This document shows, piece after piece, positions 53,293 through 61,251 of a DNA stretch of 64,000 bases (positions are counted from its first letter, which is position 1; every line of letters begins with the position of its first letter). The DNA comes from Hohaiivirga grylli. Lineage in GTDB: Bacteria > Pseudomonadota > Alphaproteobacteria > Rhizobiales > Beijerinckiaceae. The DNA is taken from contig NZ_JBBYXI010000003.1 in assembly GCF_039655745.1 (NCBI RefSeq), forward strand, positions 62,001 through 126,000. Direction: 5' to 3'. The notes below the pieces were generated by a model. It was not told where the DNA came from and did no database searches. It worked only from the letters and a program-made list of their open reading frames with translations. The position numbers were made by a program, and so were the translations under genes.

Positions 53293-54041
53293 CAGGCTGC
53301 TCTCTCACAGTCATGGGCATGCGGGTCATACGCTTCTGTCATGGAGCGGGAGCGTTCCATGTTCTCAGAGCAGAGTACTGCGCTGGTCTCTCCCCAGGCG
53401 ATAGGCTCACGTGCGATGAGCAGCGTTTCAGGGAATGCACGTTTAACAAGCTCGGTATCATGCAAGACAGCAACGATTGTACGCTTCTCATGGTGCCAGT
53501 GATGAATGATATGCATCAGGTCATGCGCAGTCTTGGCGTCAATTGCATTGAAAGGCTCATCAAGCAAAATGATGGGGGCATCTTGTAATATCAGGCGTGC
53601 AAACAGGCAGCGCTGCATCTGCCCCCCTGACAGGGTACCGATTGTTCTGTTTTCAAACCCGGTCAGGCCGACAGCATGAAGCGCGTCTGCAATTTTATTC
53701 TTGCCGCTGGCAGATATCCCCCGAAAGAAACCAATTGTGTTCCATAGTCCCATGGATACAAGATCATAGACCGTTATCGGGAATGAGCGGTCAATATCCG
53801 CTGCCTGAGGCAGATAAGCGATGTTGTGCCGCTTATGAGAGGCGAGTTCAATATGGCCGCCAATGGGCTTCAGGCTTCCGCTAATGCCTTTAAGAAGGGT
53901 TGATTTCCCGGCACCATTCGGGCCGACGATAGCTGTGAGGCTGCCATGGGCAAAGTTGCCGGAAAGGTGATGAACGGCTGGGTGACGATTGTAGCCCAGC
54001 GTCAAATCCTGGCAGCGGATTGCTGATTGTCTTTCTGGCAT
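53292..54041 (-). CDS. znuC: Zinc ABC transporter, ATP-binding protein
   Basis: A 249-residue ATPase. Walker A is GPNGAGKST, the Q-loop region YLPQAADIDRSFPITVYDLVSMGLW is typical of metal importers, the signature is LSGGQMQR, Walker B IILLDEPF and the switch histidine is in AVLHD. ATG 54041 overlaps the stop of the preceding small gene by one base (TAATG). An in-frame ATG at 54077 would give a 12-residue extension overlapping that gene and is less likely. The C-terminal tail contains several histidines (DPHAHDCE). Confidence 0.93.
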   Translation of the reverse strand: MPERQSAIRCQDLTLGYNRHPAVHHLSGNFAHGSLTAIVGPNGAGKSTLLKGISGSLKPIGGHIELASHKRHNIAYLPQAADIDRSFPITVYDLVSMGLWNTIGFFRGISASGKNKIADALHAVGLTGFENRTIGTLSGGQMQRCLFARLILQDAPIILLDEPFNAIDAKTAHDLMHIIHHWHHEKRTIVAVLHDTELVKRAFPETLLIAREPIAWGETSAVLCSENMERSRSMTEAYDPHAHDCERAA

Positions 54042-54223
54042 TAAAACCACCCAAGTAAGGTTGCTACTGTGAACCATAAGATGGCTGATATTCCGAGTGA
54101 GAAAGCCATTCGTGATGCAACTGATACCCTCAATAATGAGAACGTAGCCTCTGCGGCTATGAGTGAGGTTGGGCTCCCATGATGGTGGTGGGGCGTTGCG
54201 TGGTGATCATGTGAATGGTTCAT
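54041..54223 (-). CDS. 60-residue His-rich single-helix membrane protein at the head of the znu operon
   Basis: A very small gene ending one base into znuC. The N-terminal 15 residues hold eight histidines (positions 3, 5, 7, 8 and 12-15), followed by a polar amphipathic region and one hydrophobic helix (about 41-59). I do not recognise a named family; it is not the C-terminal-His CbtB pattern. The TAATG coupling with znuC, the fitting composition and a Zur-like operator just before its ATG suggest a zinc-binding membrane accessory. No Shine-Dalgarno precedes the ATG, so the mRNA may be leaderless. Confidence 0.72.
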   Translation of the reverse strand: MNHSHDHHATPHHHHGSPTSLIAAEATFSLLRVSVASRMAFSLGISAILWFTVATLLGWF

Positions 54224-54225
54224 AA

Positions 54226-54245
54226 TGTAACATTATAACATTATA
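54226..54245 (-). promoter_or_regulatory. Zur-like operator overlapping -10 boxes of the znu operon
   Basis: On the minus strand TGTTATAATGTTACA (54240-54226) matches 13 of 15 positions of the Zur core TGTTATAATATAACA as I remember it. Two TATAAT hexamers lie in it (54237-54232) and just before it (54245-54240). With the nearer one, transcription would begin about two bases before the ATG at 54223. Repression by zinc-loaded Zur would block RNA polymerase directly. The zur gene is not in the window. Confidence 0.65.
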
Positions 54246-54296
54246 TTTTGAATGAAAAGAGGGATTAATCGTTTTTCAGGAAATCATCTGGCGTAA

Positions 54297-54324
54297 TTAA
54301 AAAAAAGAGGGGCTTGCCCCTCTT
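54297..54324 (-). terminator. Rho-independent terminator of the ABC/FmdE-like operon
   Basis: On the minus strand AAGAGGGG (54324-54317) pairs with CCCCTCTT (54312-54305) around CAAG, followed by a T run of at least eight. It lies 27 bases after the stop of the last operon gene and insulates the znu promoter. Confidence 0.9.
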
Positions 54325-54350
54325 CTATGTTGAATACATATCCAGAGATT

Positions 54351-54875
54351 TTAAATGCGACGGAGGTAAGTGCTGGGTGGTGCGGCTAGAACCGCAGCAG
54401 CAAGTTTTTGTTTTTGCTCTGTCCACAAAGGCTTTTCAGCATCTGTGATTTTACCACTTCTTGACAATTTACCAAGGCGAACAAATTCAGGATTAACGGC
54501 AGCCTGAATAACTTCATAAGCGGCTGACTTACCATCAATTGTTACTTCAAACCAAAGCGGGCCAGCAGGGGATTCAGGTGCGTTGGATGATGCTACAGAA
54601 GCTTCCTCCAGTTTATAAACACCACGTGTGAATGCCCGTGAAATTAGTTCAACACTGTCGCGTAAACCAGGTCCGGCAAAGGTAGTACGGAAAGAGATAC
54701 TGGTCCGGTCCGGTGCCTTGCCTGATGTTAGCTCAGAGAACGCGAGTTGCATCAGGCGGAAGCCAAGAGCCAGACCACCGATACTGTCTTTTCCATGGTA
54801 TTTCATACAATCATCAAAGTTGATTGTGATTTCGTCACCATGATCAATAACAGTGATATTATCTTGACTGCTCAT
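54351..54875 (-). CDS. FmdE-like protein lacking metal cysteines, copy B
   Basis: A 174-residue soluble protein. Its layout resembles FmdE (formylmethanofuran dehydrogenase subunit E-like): KYHGKDSIGGLALGFRLMQLAFSEL matches the place of the FmdE HGHxCPGLAxGYR motif, GLRDSVELISRAFTRGVYKLEE that of CGVDAIQxLTGCTxGKGNL, and WFEVTIDGKSAAYEV with NPEFVRLGKLSRSGK the following part. The cysteines expected at those places are absent. It is a paralog of the gene just upstream, with which it overlaps (ATGA). Last gene of a five-gene ABC importer operon. Family assignment is by eye and function is unknown. Confidence 0.6.
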   Translation of the reverse strand: MSSQDNITVIDHGDEITINFDDCMKYHGKDSIGGLALGFRLMQLAFSELTSGKAPDRTSISFRTTFAGPGLRDSVELISRAFTRGVYKLEEASVASSNAPESPAGPLWFEVTIDGKSAAYEVIQAAVNPEFVRLGKLSRSGKITDAEKPLWTEQKQKLAAAVLAAPPSTYLRRI

Positions 54876-55408
54876 ATGGTTACCTCTCTTGCATGGAATA
54901 GCTGCTCATCCGGTGCACCAAGGAGTCTACCGATCAGAGCGTGTTTGGCTATCTGGTAATCAGCAAGCTCCTGCGTGCTCCCTGTTCCATCCTGATGGCG
55001 TTTGATCTGCTCAATGAAGCTATCGGTGAAGAAACCCTTTGCCAGCCAGTAACCCATGGCTTTTTTTCCGATTGCGATTTCAAAGTAGAAACGTCCGGCA
55101 ACGGAGAGTGGTGCCTCAGGAGGGCCAGCTTCTGTATCAATTACCAGACGGTTTCTTGTTCTGGCGCGTGTGATCATCTCAACACAATCAAGGATGCCGT
55201 CACCGGGAAAGGCAACCAGCACCCGGATATCATTGCGATGGGGTGGAGCTTCAGGGCTCAGGTCAGAGAAGGCTCGGGCAAAGAGCCGCAGACAGAGCGC
55301 GGAAGCGACGATCTGATCTGGGCCAGTATAGCGAACCAGATCATCGCGGCCTATGGCAATTACGCCATCCTGATCACGTACTGTGATAAATTGAATAGGG
55401 ACTGTCAT
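54872..55408 (-). CDS. FmdE-like protein lacking metal cysteines, copy A
   Basis: A 178-residue soluble protein, paralogous to the next gene. The shared pattern is RYTGPDQIVASALCLRLFARAFSDLSPEAPPHRNDI, GDGILDCVEMITRARTRNRLVID, FYFEIAIGKKAMGYWLAKGF and a C-terminal helix QIAKHALIGRLLGAP. Compared with FmdE the histidine-glycine and CPG elements are lost more completely than in copy B. It starts six bases after the stop of the substrate-binding protein gene and overlaps copy B by four bases. The tandem copies may form a heterodimer. No function is assigned. Confidence 0.6.
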   Translation of the reverse strand: MTVPIQFITVRDQDGVIAIGRDDLVRYTGPDQIVASALCLRLFARAFSDLSPEAPPHRNDIRVLVAFPGDGILDCVEMITRARTRNRLVIDTEAGPPEAPLSVAGRFYFEIAIGKKAMGYWLAKGFFTDSFIEQIKRHQDGTGSTQELADYQIAKHALIGRLLGAPDEQLFHAREVTI

Positions 55409-55414
55409 GATTGT

Positions 55415-56374
55415 TTACTCAATTGTGAAGGCTGATGGATCAATCAGCTGAGCACGGATATCGATCTTCTTTTTCAGCATATCGGATTCAAGCATGAAAT
55501 CTTGATCTGCTTCCAGATTTGCAACATCTGCATCATTCATGCGGATGGAAAAGTCATACCATTCCAGCATGCGCTTGGCATCTGCGAAAGAGATCTTCTG
55601 TTCATCCGCAGCCAGCTTCAGAGCCTCGTCAGAATGCTCTTTCATGAAAGTGAGAGCCTTTTTGTGGGCTGAGAGATAAGCTTTGACAACTTCTGGGTGG
55701 TTCTTGATCAGGTCGCCACGAACTGCGATGACGGTTGTCGGCTGGATATAATCCTCACCACTAACCAGAATTTTTCCACCGGCTTCTTCAACTGCAAGGG
55801 CATTGTTGCCCGCGAGCGTTGCGGCATCAACCTTGCCTGCAAGTAGGGCAGCACGTGCAGCTGGTAAATCCATATTGACGTGATTAATATCAGAGAGCTT
55901 CATACCATTTTTTGCAAGGGCAGAGGCTAAGAGCTGATGCAGAGTTGTACCTTTGGGGCCCGCAACGGATTTGCCTTTTAGGGATTTTATATCTGTAGAA
56001 CCGTCTTTACCCGTCATAATGAAAAAGGCTTTTGGGCTGCGGCTATAGACAGCAATAATCTTAACATCGACACCATTTGCACTACCGAGGATTGCAGAAG
56101 CTCCTCCAAGGACACTGGCAATCTGAATTTCACCTGCTGCAAGTGCCTGAATCTGTTTGGCACCAGATGTAATTTCTGGAGATTCCACTTTGATGTTCAA
56201 AGCTTTGAACTCATCATCAAGGAAGCCTTTGGCGCGCATGACGATGGATGGAACATTAAAGGGTGAGGAGACATATGTAATGCCAATTTTATTGAGCTTT
56301 TCGGCTGCTGATAAAGGCATGGTTGACGCAATGATTGCTGTCAACGCTACCAGAATAGTAGATAGCTTTTTCAT
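55415..56374 (-). CDS. ABC transporter substrate-binding protein, nitrate/sulfonate/taurine (NMT1/SsuA) type
   Basis: A 319-residue periplasmic binding protein with a signal peptide (about 1-23, ending LSAAE). The body follows the SsuA/TauA/NMT1 fold: IGITYVSSPFNVPSIVMRAKGFLDDEF, SGAKQIQALAAGEIQIASVLGG, LKGKSVAGPKGTTLHQLLASALAKNGM, MDLPAARAALLAGKVDAATL and VIAVRGDLIKNHPEVVKAYLSAH. The ligand could be an aliphatic sulfonate, a pyrimidine precursor, an aromatic acid or another small molecule; the sequence alone does not decide. It lies 11 bases after the ATPase gene. Confidence 0.87.
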   Translation of the reverse strand: MKKLSTILVALTAIIASTMPLSAAEKLNKIGITYVSSPFNVPSIVMRAKGFLDDEFKALNIKVESPEITSGAKQIQALAAGEIQIASVLGGASAILGSANGVDVKIIAVYSRSPKAFFIMTGKDGSTDIKSLKGKSVAGPKGTTLHQLLASALAKNGMKLSDINHVNMDLPAARAALLAGKVDAATLAGNNALAVEEAGGKILVSGEDYIQPTTVIAVRGDLIKNHPEVVKAYLSAHKKALTFMKEHSDEALKLAADEQKISFADAKRMLEWYDFSIRMNDADVANLEADQDFMLESDMLKKKIDIRAQLIDPSAFTIE

Positions 56375-56385
56375 TTTTTACTTTC

Positions 56386-57147
56386 CTATTTATTGATCAA
56401 GGAGGGCTGCTCTTCGTTCTCAAAGCCCTGCAGGATAAGTCTGCGCATGGCTGTAATTTTTTCTGTTGTTGGATCTCGTGGGCGGGGTATGTTGATATCG
56501 TAGCGTTCGGTAATAAGGCCGGCATGCATCCGATACACGACATCACCTAGAAGGACGGCTTCTTCTACGTCATGGGTGACAAATACAACAGTTGGTTTGC
56601 GTGCCATCCAGATTGTTGTCAGCTCGCCTTGCAAACGTCGGCGGGTCATGGCGTCAAGGGCAGCGAAGGGTTCATCCAGTAAAAGAAGATCTGGGTTTCC
56701 TACCAAGGCTCTGGCCAGACCCACACGGCTTGCCATCCCCCCGGATAACTGATCAGGACGGGCTTGCGCAAACCTCTCAAGCCCCATCATAGACAGAACA
56801 TCCGCAACTCGTCGGTTTAGATCTTGCTTTGAGGTTTTGTTTTTAAGGCCAAAGCCGATGTTCTGGCTGACAGTCAACCAAGGCATCAGGCGAGGCTCCT
56901 GAAAAACATATCCAATTTGGAGAGATGGGCTGATGACACTGCATGGTGGAATATCTCGATGAATGCTGCCGGTTGTTGGTTCAATTAATCCCGCAAAGGC
57001 TCTTAGCAGGGTTGTCTTGCCACAGCCTGATGGGCCAACGAGAACAGTGAAACTGCCTGTTGGTAATGTGATATTGATATCCGAAAGCGCATGCACATCA
57101 TTGCCATCAACATGATAGATTTTTCCAAGGCTCTTACATTCAAGCAT
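56386..57147 (-). CDS. ABC transporter ATPase, nitrate/sulfonate/taurine type
   Basis: A 253-residue ATPase. Walker A is GPSGCGKTT, the Q-loop block reads GYVFQEPRLMPWLTVSQNIGFGL, the signature is LSGGMASRVGLARAL, Walker B LLLLDEPFAALD and the switch histidine VTHDVEEAVLLGD, all characteristic of the SsuB/TauB/NrtD group. ATG 57147 has GAGGGG at good spacing and overlaps the permease gene by eight bases; ATG 57162 and a TTG at 57165 are alternatives. Confidence 0.9.
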   Translation of the reverse strand: MLECKSLGKIYHVDGNDVHALSDINITLPTGSFTVLVGPSGCGKTTLLRAFAGLIEPTTGSIHRDIPPCSVISPSLQIGYVFQEPRLMPWLTVSQNIGFGLKNKTSKQDLNRRVADVLSMMGLERFAQARPDQLSGGMASRVGLARALVGNPDLLLLDEPFAALDAMTRRRLQGELTTIWMARKPTVVFVTHDVEEAVLLGDVVYRMHAGLITERYDINIPRPRDPTTEKITAMRRLILQGFENEEQPSLINK

Positions 57148-57982
57148 TGGCTGGCCCCTCATCAATCTTTACCCATGGGGCAAAACGGACAATAAGCCAT
57201 CTTGCAACCCAGTCGCTGGTCAGGCCAAGGATGCCAATAACAATAATTCCGACGACAATAATATCGGTTCTCGCAAGATTTTCGGCATCCACGATCATAT
57301 ATCCGAGGCCTGCCGCAGAGGCGACCAGCTCGGCGCCAACTAAAGCTCGCCAACCCTGGCCAAGTGCAATGCGTAATCCAATGACAATTGCCGGAAGGGC
57401 TGAGGGCAAAACAATCCGCCAGAGTATCTGCGGATTATTTAATCCTGATATGCGCCCGACTTCCTTGAGCTTGGGGTCACATTGAGCAATCCCTCCCAGT
57501 GCCCCAAGAAATATCGGGAAGAAACATGCCAGTATGATAATTCCAACCTTCTGCGCCTCTCCAATGCCAAGCCACAGTATCAGCAAAGGCATCATGGCAA
57601 GAGGGGGGATTTGCCGCAAAAATTCAAGGGTAGGATTAAGAATACGCTTGGCCCATACAGACTGTGACAGCATAAAAGCGGCAGGTAATGAAAGAGCTAC
57701 AGCAAGTATATAACCAGATGTCAGTCTTTTGATGCTGACAACAATATGCTCAAACAATACGCCGTCACATACAAGCTCTACTGCCGCACTGAAAGCCATA
57801 GCAGGCGAAGGCAGCAGAATGCTTGGAATATCCAATAGAGTAAGGCTTCCTGCCCAGAGAGCTATTGTTGCAACAATAACAATGAGCGGAATTGATATTT
57901 TTAATGCAATAGACCGCACGTGACCCCAGAAGTTTGTTTGTGTTGGGATCGTATATTTATCTATATTTGAAATATCCGTCAA
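57140..57982 (-). CDS. ABC transporter permease, nitrate/sulfonate/taurine type
   Basis: A 280-residue BPD-family permease with six helices. The EAA loop reads GRISGLNNPQILWRIVLPSALPAIVIGLRIALGQGWRALVGAELVASAAGLGYMI, diagnostic of the SsuC/TauC group; PPLAMMPLLILWLGIGEAQKVGIIILACFFPIFLG precedes it. The first in-frame start is TTG 57982; GTG 57919 would remove 21 residues and still leave the first helix intact, so the start is uncertain. It is the first gene of the operon; the upstream 168 bases hold a hairpin from the next unit. Confidence 0.88.
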   Translation of the reverse strand: MTDISNIDKYTIPTQTNFWGHVRSIALKISIPLIVIVATIALWAGSLTLLDIPSILLPSPAMAFSAAVELVCDGVLFEHIVVSIKRLTSGYILAVALSLPAAFMLSQSVWAKRILNPTLEFLRQIPPLAMMPLLILWLGIGEAQKVGIIILACFFPIFLGALGGIAQCDPKLKEVGRISGLNNPQILWRIVLPSALPAIVIGLRIALGQGWRALVGAELVASAAGLGYMIVDAENLARTDIIVVGIIVIGILGLTSDWVARWLIVRFAPWVKIDEGPANA

Positions 57983-58110
57983 ATACTATAGTTTAGTTAT
58001 TTTCTAAACTGGATTCGTAGTTTTTTATTATTCTAATGTATGTATTGTTGTTTATAATATTTGTATTTTTCTGATTTTCTATCTCATTATGGAATTGTTT
58101 AGTTGCAAGA

Positions 58111-58134
58111 AGCCCCCGGTCAGGGCCGGGGGCT
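58111..58134 (-). terminator. Strong hairpin downstream of the second OpgG/OpgD gene
   Basis: AGCCCCCGG (58111-58119) and CCGGGGGCT (58126-58134) are exact complements around TCAGGG. It lies 16 bases after the stop of the minus-strand gene; the T run is short. Confidence 0.65.
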
Positions 58135-58150
58135 GGGTATGCATAATGGT

Positions 58151-59722
58151 TCAGAATGGATGGTACTGATACATCCATGTTTCGGTCAGTACGTCATTGC
58201 CCTGTTTGAGGTAGGCACGCATCTCGACAGGTTCTGTACCTGATACGGTGAGGTCAAACTCAGCCCGCCAATGACCGGGTATATCATCAGGTACAGCGCG
58301 TGCACTGATATTGGAAAAACTGCCACGGGATGATGACAGGATAACCTCAGGTTTTACGCCTGACGGAATATGTGTCAGGCTTGCCCCAAAGAACTCGACA
58401 ACAAACTTCCGAACCCCTTTAGGCCGAACAGTTCCTTCCTGTCCGCCATTGCCCATACGTGTTGCAACACAACGGGCAAGGTCAGTTCCAAAAGGCTCAT
58501 TCGCAACCCATAGAGTACGGTACTTGAACTCGTAAGACTGTCCTGCCTTGGCTGGCTCTTTTGGAACCCACATCGCCACGATGTTGTCATGTATTTCATC
58601 GTCAGTTGGCAGCTCAATCAACTGTATGGCGCCTTCGCCCCAATTACCTTTTGGTTCAATCCATAAGGATGGGCGGCGGTCATAATAAACGCCATCAAGG
58701 TAATGGTCGAACAGTCTATCACGCTGACAAAGACCAAAGCCTTTCGGATTCTTATCAGAAAAGGCTGAGGCTGTTGCACGGGGAGGTGCATTCAGCGGAC
58801 GCCAGATACGTTCACCCGAGCCTGTCAGCATAGCAAGCCCATCGGAATCATGAACTTCGGGGCGCCAGTCAATAGCTGTCTGTTTGGCTGTCTCCGAGAA
58901 CCAGTACATGGATGTTAAGGGAGCTACACCGAAACGGGCAATATCTTTGCGCAGGAAGAGAGACTTCTCGATATCCAGGATGACATCTTTGCCGCGCTTC
59001 ATGACAAACTTATAGGCACCCGTGATGCTTGGGCCATCCAGCAAAGCATAAAGTGTGACAGTGTCCGAACCCTGAGCCGGCGTCTCAAAATAGATATTGG
59101 TGAAATCCGGGAATTCCTCCGGTGTCTCAAAGACGGCGGTATTTAGAGCAATACCACGTGCGGACAGGCCATATTGGTACAATTCACCAATGGCACGGAA
59201 GTAGGATGCACCAAGGAATGCCACCCAGTCATTTTTGCGCCAGTCCAGCTTACCATTTCTGGCCTCTTGCAGACGAAAGCCTGCAAAACCACTATTAGAA
59301 GACAGCTTCTTTGCCGGAGAATCTGCCGGCATATCAAAATAGCTGTCGCTATACAGAATTTCGCGGGCCTGTCCCTTATCTATAACGTGCATATGGACGG
59401 GCTTCTGGAAGAAGCGCCCCAGATGAAAGAACGTTACCGGGTAGTCGCTCGGGCCATCTGCCCAGAGTGCGAGATCCGTTTTAAACTTGATCTTGCCATG
59501 GGCATCGTAATCAATGGCATCAAGGATAGGCTTGTTCGCATCAGAGGGCGTTACATAAGCGACTTTTGCCATGTCAGCTGCTTTCTTCTTAAGAAGATCA
59601 AAGCTGAAGCCTGCGGCAGAGCCCATCTTTAAGCCCTGTTGGGCAAATGAACTTTGTGGGAAACCAAGAGCTGCCAGAGCTGCCGTTGCGGCAGCCGAAG
59701 TCAGAAAAACGCGACGATCCAT
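58151..59722 (-). CDS. Periplasmic glucan biosynthesis protein, OpgG/OpgD (MdoG) family, copy 2
   Basis: A 523-residue Tat-exported protein (MDRRVFLTSAAATAALAALG, cleavage near SSFAQ). Family blocks parallel copy 1: YDAHGKIKFKTDLAL, FAGFRLQEARNG, FLGASYFRAIGELYQYGLSARGIALN, ALLDGPSITGAYKF, PLTSMYWFSE, EVHDSDGLAMLTGSGERIWRPLN, YWIEP-like LWIEPKGNWGEGAIQLIELPTDDEIHDN and ETWMYQYHPF. ATG 59722 is preferred over the in-frame start at 59803, which would precede the Tat signal by 27 residues. The two copies differ enough to suggest distinct roles. A hairpin follows. Confidence 0.9.
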   Translation of the reverse strand: MDRRVFLTSAAATAALAALGFPQSSFAQQGLKMGSAAGFSFDLLKKKAADMAKVAYVTPSDANKPILDAIDYDAHGKIKFKTDLALWADGPSDYPVTFFHLGRFFQKPVHMHVIDKGQAREILYSDSYFDMPADSPAKKLSSNSGFAGFRLQEARNGKLDWRKNDWVAFLGASYFRAIGELYQYGLSARGIALNTAVFETPEEFPDFTNIYFETPAQGSDTVTLYALLDGPSITGAYKFVMKRGKDVILDIEKSLFLRKDIARFGVAPLTSMYWFSETAKQTAIDWRPEVHDSDGLAMLTGSGERIWRPLNAPPRATASAFSDKNPKGFGLCQRDRLFDHYLDGVYYDRRPSLWIEPKGNWGEGAIQLIELPTDDEIHDNIVAMWVPKEPAKAGQSYEFKYRTLWVANEPFGTDLARCVATRMGNGGQEGTVRPKGVRKFVVEFFGASLTHIPSGVKPEVILSSSRGSFSNISARAVPDDIPGHWRAEFDLTVSGTEPVEMRAYLKQGNDVLTETWMYQYHPF

Positions 59723-59853
59723 GTTGGGACGCGACCTTTCATTACGATGGTTCCAGCGCACCTGTCCTATACGCTGAAAGCATACAAGTTGAGCGTTTTC
59801 CATCAGGTCGCCATAGGAAGGAGCGACCTGTTAGTTGTAGTGAAGATACTGAC

Positions 59854-60099
59854 TTACTTAGTGTAGAGCGGTTCAACCGCAACAGAGCTTTTCCAGAGTT
59901 TGTACATCAGCCATAAGCCGAGCAGGCAGAATATTCCGGTCAGGACATATTCGACCATAAGACCAAGCTCAAACAGTCCTGCAATCGCCCATGCACCAGC
60001 AAAGGCAATACCAAAAATCTCCGTGCCAATAAGAATCATCACGCAGACGATGGTGAAGAAGTTGAGTGAGTTGAAGCGGCCTTCAGGCTTTTTAGCCAA
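59854..60099 (-). CDS. Small two-helix membrane protein of unknown function
   Basis: An 81-residue protein with a basic N-terminus (MAKKPEGRFNS), a hydrophobic segment at about 13-37 and a second at about 47-66 ending in KLWKSS. The motif EIFGIAFAGAWAIAGLFELG sits between or within the helices. I do not recognise a named family. It starts after a GGAGAT Shine-Dalgarno and lies 131 bases upstream of the second OpgG/OpgD gene on the same strand, so co-expression is possible. Confidence 0.75.
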   Translation of the reverse strand: MAKKPEGRFNSLNFFTIVCVMILIGTEIFGIAFAGAWAIAGLFELGLMVEYVLTGIFCLLGLWLMYKLWKSSVAVEPLYTK

Positions 60100-60219
60100 T
60101 TTACATCTCCGTTGAGTACTGAGGCCAAATAACCCATTTGACCTCTGTCTGGCAAGTAAAACGATCGCTGTGGCAATTCTATGATCAGGGTTATCTATAG
60201 ATATCTTACGTTTTTGCGC

Positions 60220-61251
60220 TTAACTGAGCCCCGTTGCAACCCATAAACCGGCCATAAGAGAAAAACCCAAAACAGCAACAAAGGCAGCCGCAGCCAGTTC
60301 AAGTATGGCTATTGCGATGGGGCCGATGCTGCTTTTGCCACCAGCCAACTGAAGAGCAAACGCTTTGGCAAAAACAGCAATTGCAGCAATAACGCCGGTT
60401 GTGATTGCCGTGCCAACAGCCATCATGAATGTTGCCGCAATACCCGCCACGAAGACGCCCTGAGAGAGAGCAAACACCAGGATGATCAAGGCGCCTGAGC
60501 AGGGTCTCAAGCCAGCGGCCAGAATGACGCCGGCCATTTCACGCCATGAATGAATTTTATCAATTGCTTCAGGTGGGGGGAGATGAACATGATCGCATTT
60601 TAATGCCGAGAGGTTGATTTCGAGACCATGTCTCATTGCCAATAGAGCAAGGAGTTTCCCTGCCTTTCGCCAGCACATGAGCAAACCAAGAATGGCAATT
60701 AATGCAAAACTACCGATTTCAATCAGGTCAGACCATTGTGTAATCTGACGGGCGGTTGCGTTAAGAATAATGGCTGCCGTGACGATAATTGCAATGGCAA
60801 TAATAGCTTGCAGCAGGGCTGCCGCAAGGCAGACTGCGAGCCCTTTTTTCAAAGAGCGTTCACTGGCCATGATATAGGCTGAGATAACACCTTTGCCATG
60901 TCCGGGGCCTGCAGCATGAAACACCCCATAAAGAAACCCGACACTGAGTAGGGGCCAGATCGTTTGCCCATGTTCCTTGAGGGAGAGAACAGCGTCTGTC
61001 AGGGTTTTGTAGAACTTTCCCTGCAATGCTAAAATATAAGCACCAATACCAGATGTAACGGGCGCAGCCTCACGTGCGAGGCCAAACGGAACTTTTGCCG
61101 GAACCTTGGGGGCTTCTGGCCAGATGAGCCATGTTAGTAAAGCACCGACTACACCAATCACGATAATGGCACAGAGCATTAACCCGGTACGGTACAGGCT
61201 ATAGCGGCCTGTGGTTATTGTCATATCTGTAGAGGAAGCAGACTGGTTCAT
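60220..61251 (-). CDS. NicO/RcnA-type nickel-cobalt transporter-like protein
   Basis: A 343-residue membrane protein with about seven helices. The defining motif is FHAAGPGHGKGVISAY, the metal-path HxxGPGHG signature of the NicO family (COG2215), and the second family block is GLRPCSGALIILVFAL. A His/Cys-containing loop (CDHVHLPPPEAIDKIHSW) lies between the halves. Relatives move Ni or Co, and some may handle zinc. ATG 61251 overlaps the DUF1007 stop (ATGA); a GTG at 61257 is the alternative. The pair is a recurrent operon. Confidence 0.88.
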   Translation of the reverse strand: MNQSASSTDMTITTGRYSLYRTGLMLCAIIVIGVVGALLTWLIWPEAPKVPAKVPFGLAREAAPVTSGIGAYILALQGKFYKTLTDAVLSLKEHGQTIWPLLSVGFLYGVFHAAGPGHGKGVISAYIMASERSLKKGLAVCLAAALLQAIIAIAIIVTAAIILNATARQITQWSDLIEIGSFALIAILGLLMCWRKAGKLLALLAMRHGLEINLSALKCDHVHLPPPEAIDKIHSWREMAGVILAAGLRPCSGALIILVFALSQGVFVAGIAATFMMAVGTAITTGVIAAIAVFAKAFALQLAGGKSSIGPIAIAILELAAAAFVAVLGFSLMAGLWVATGLS

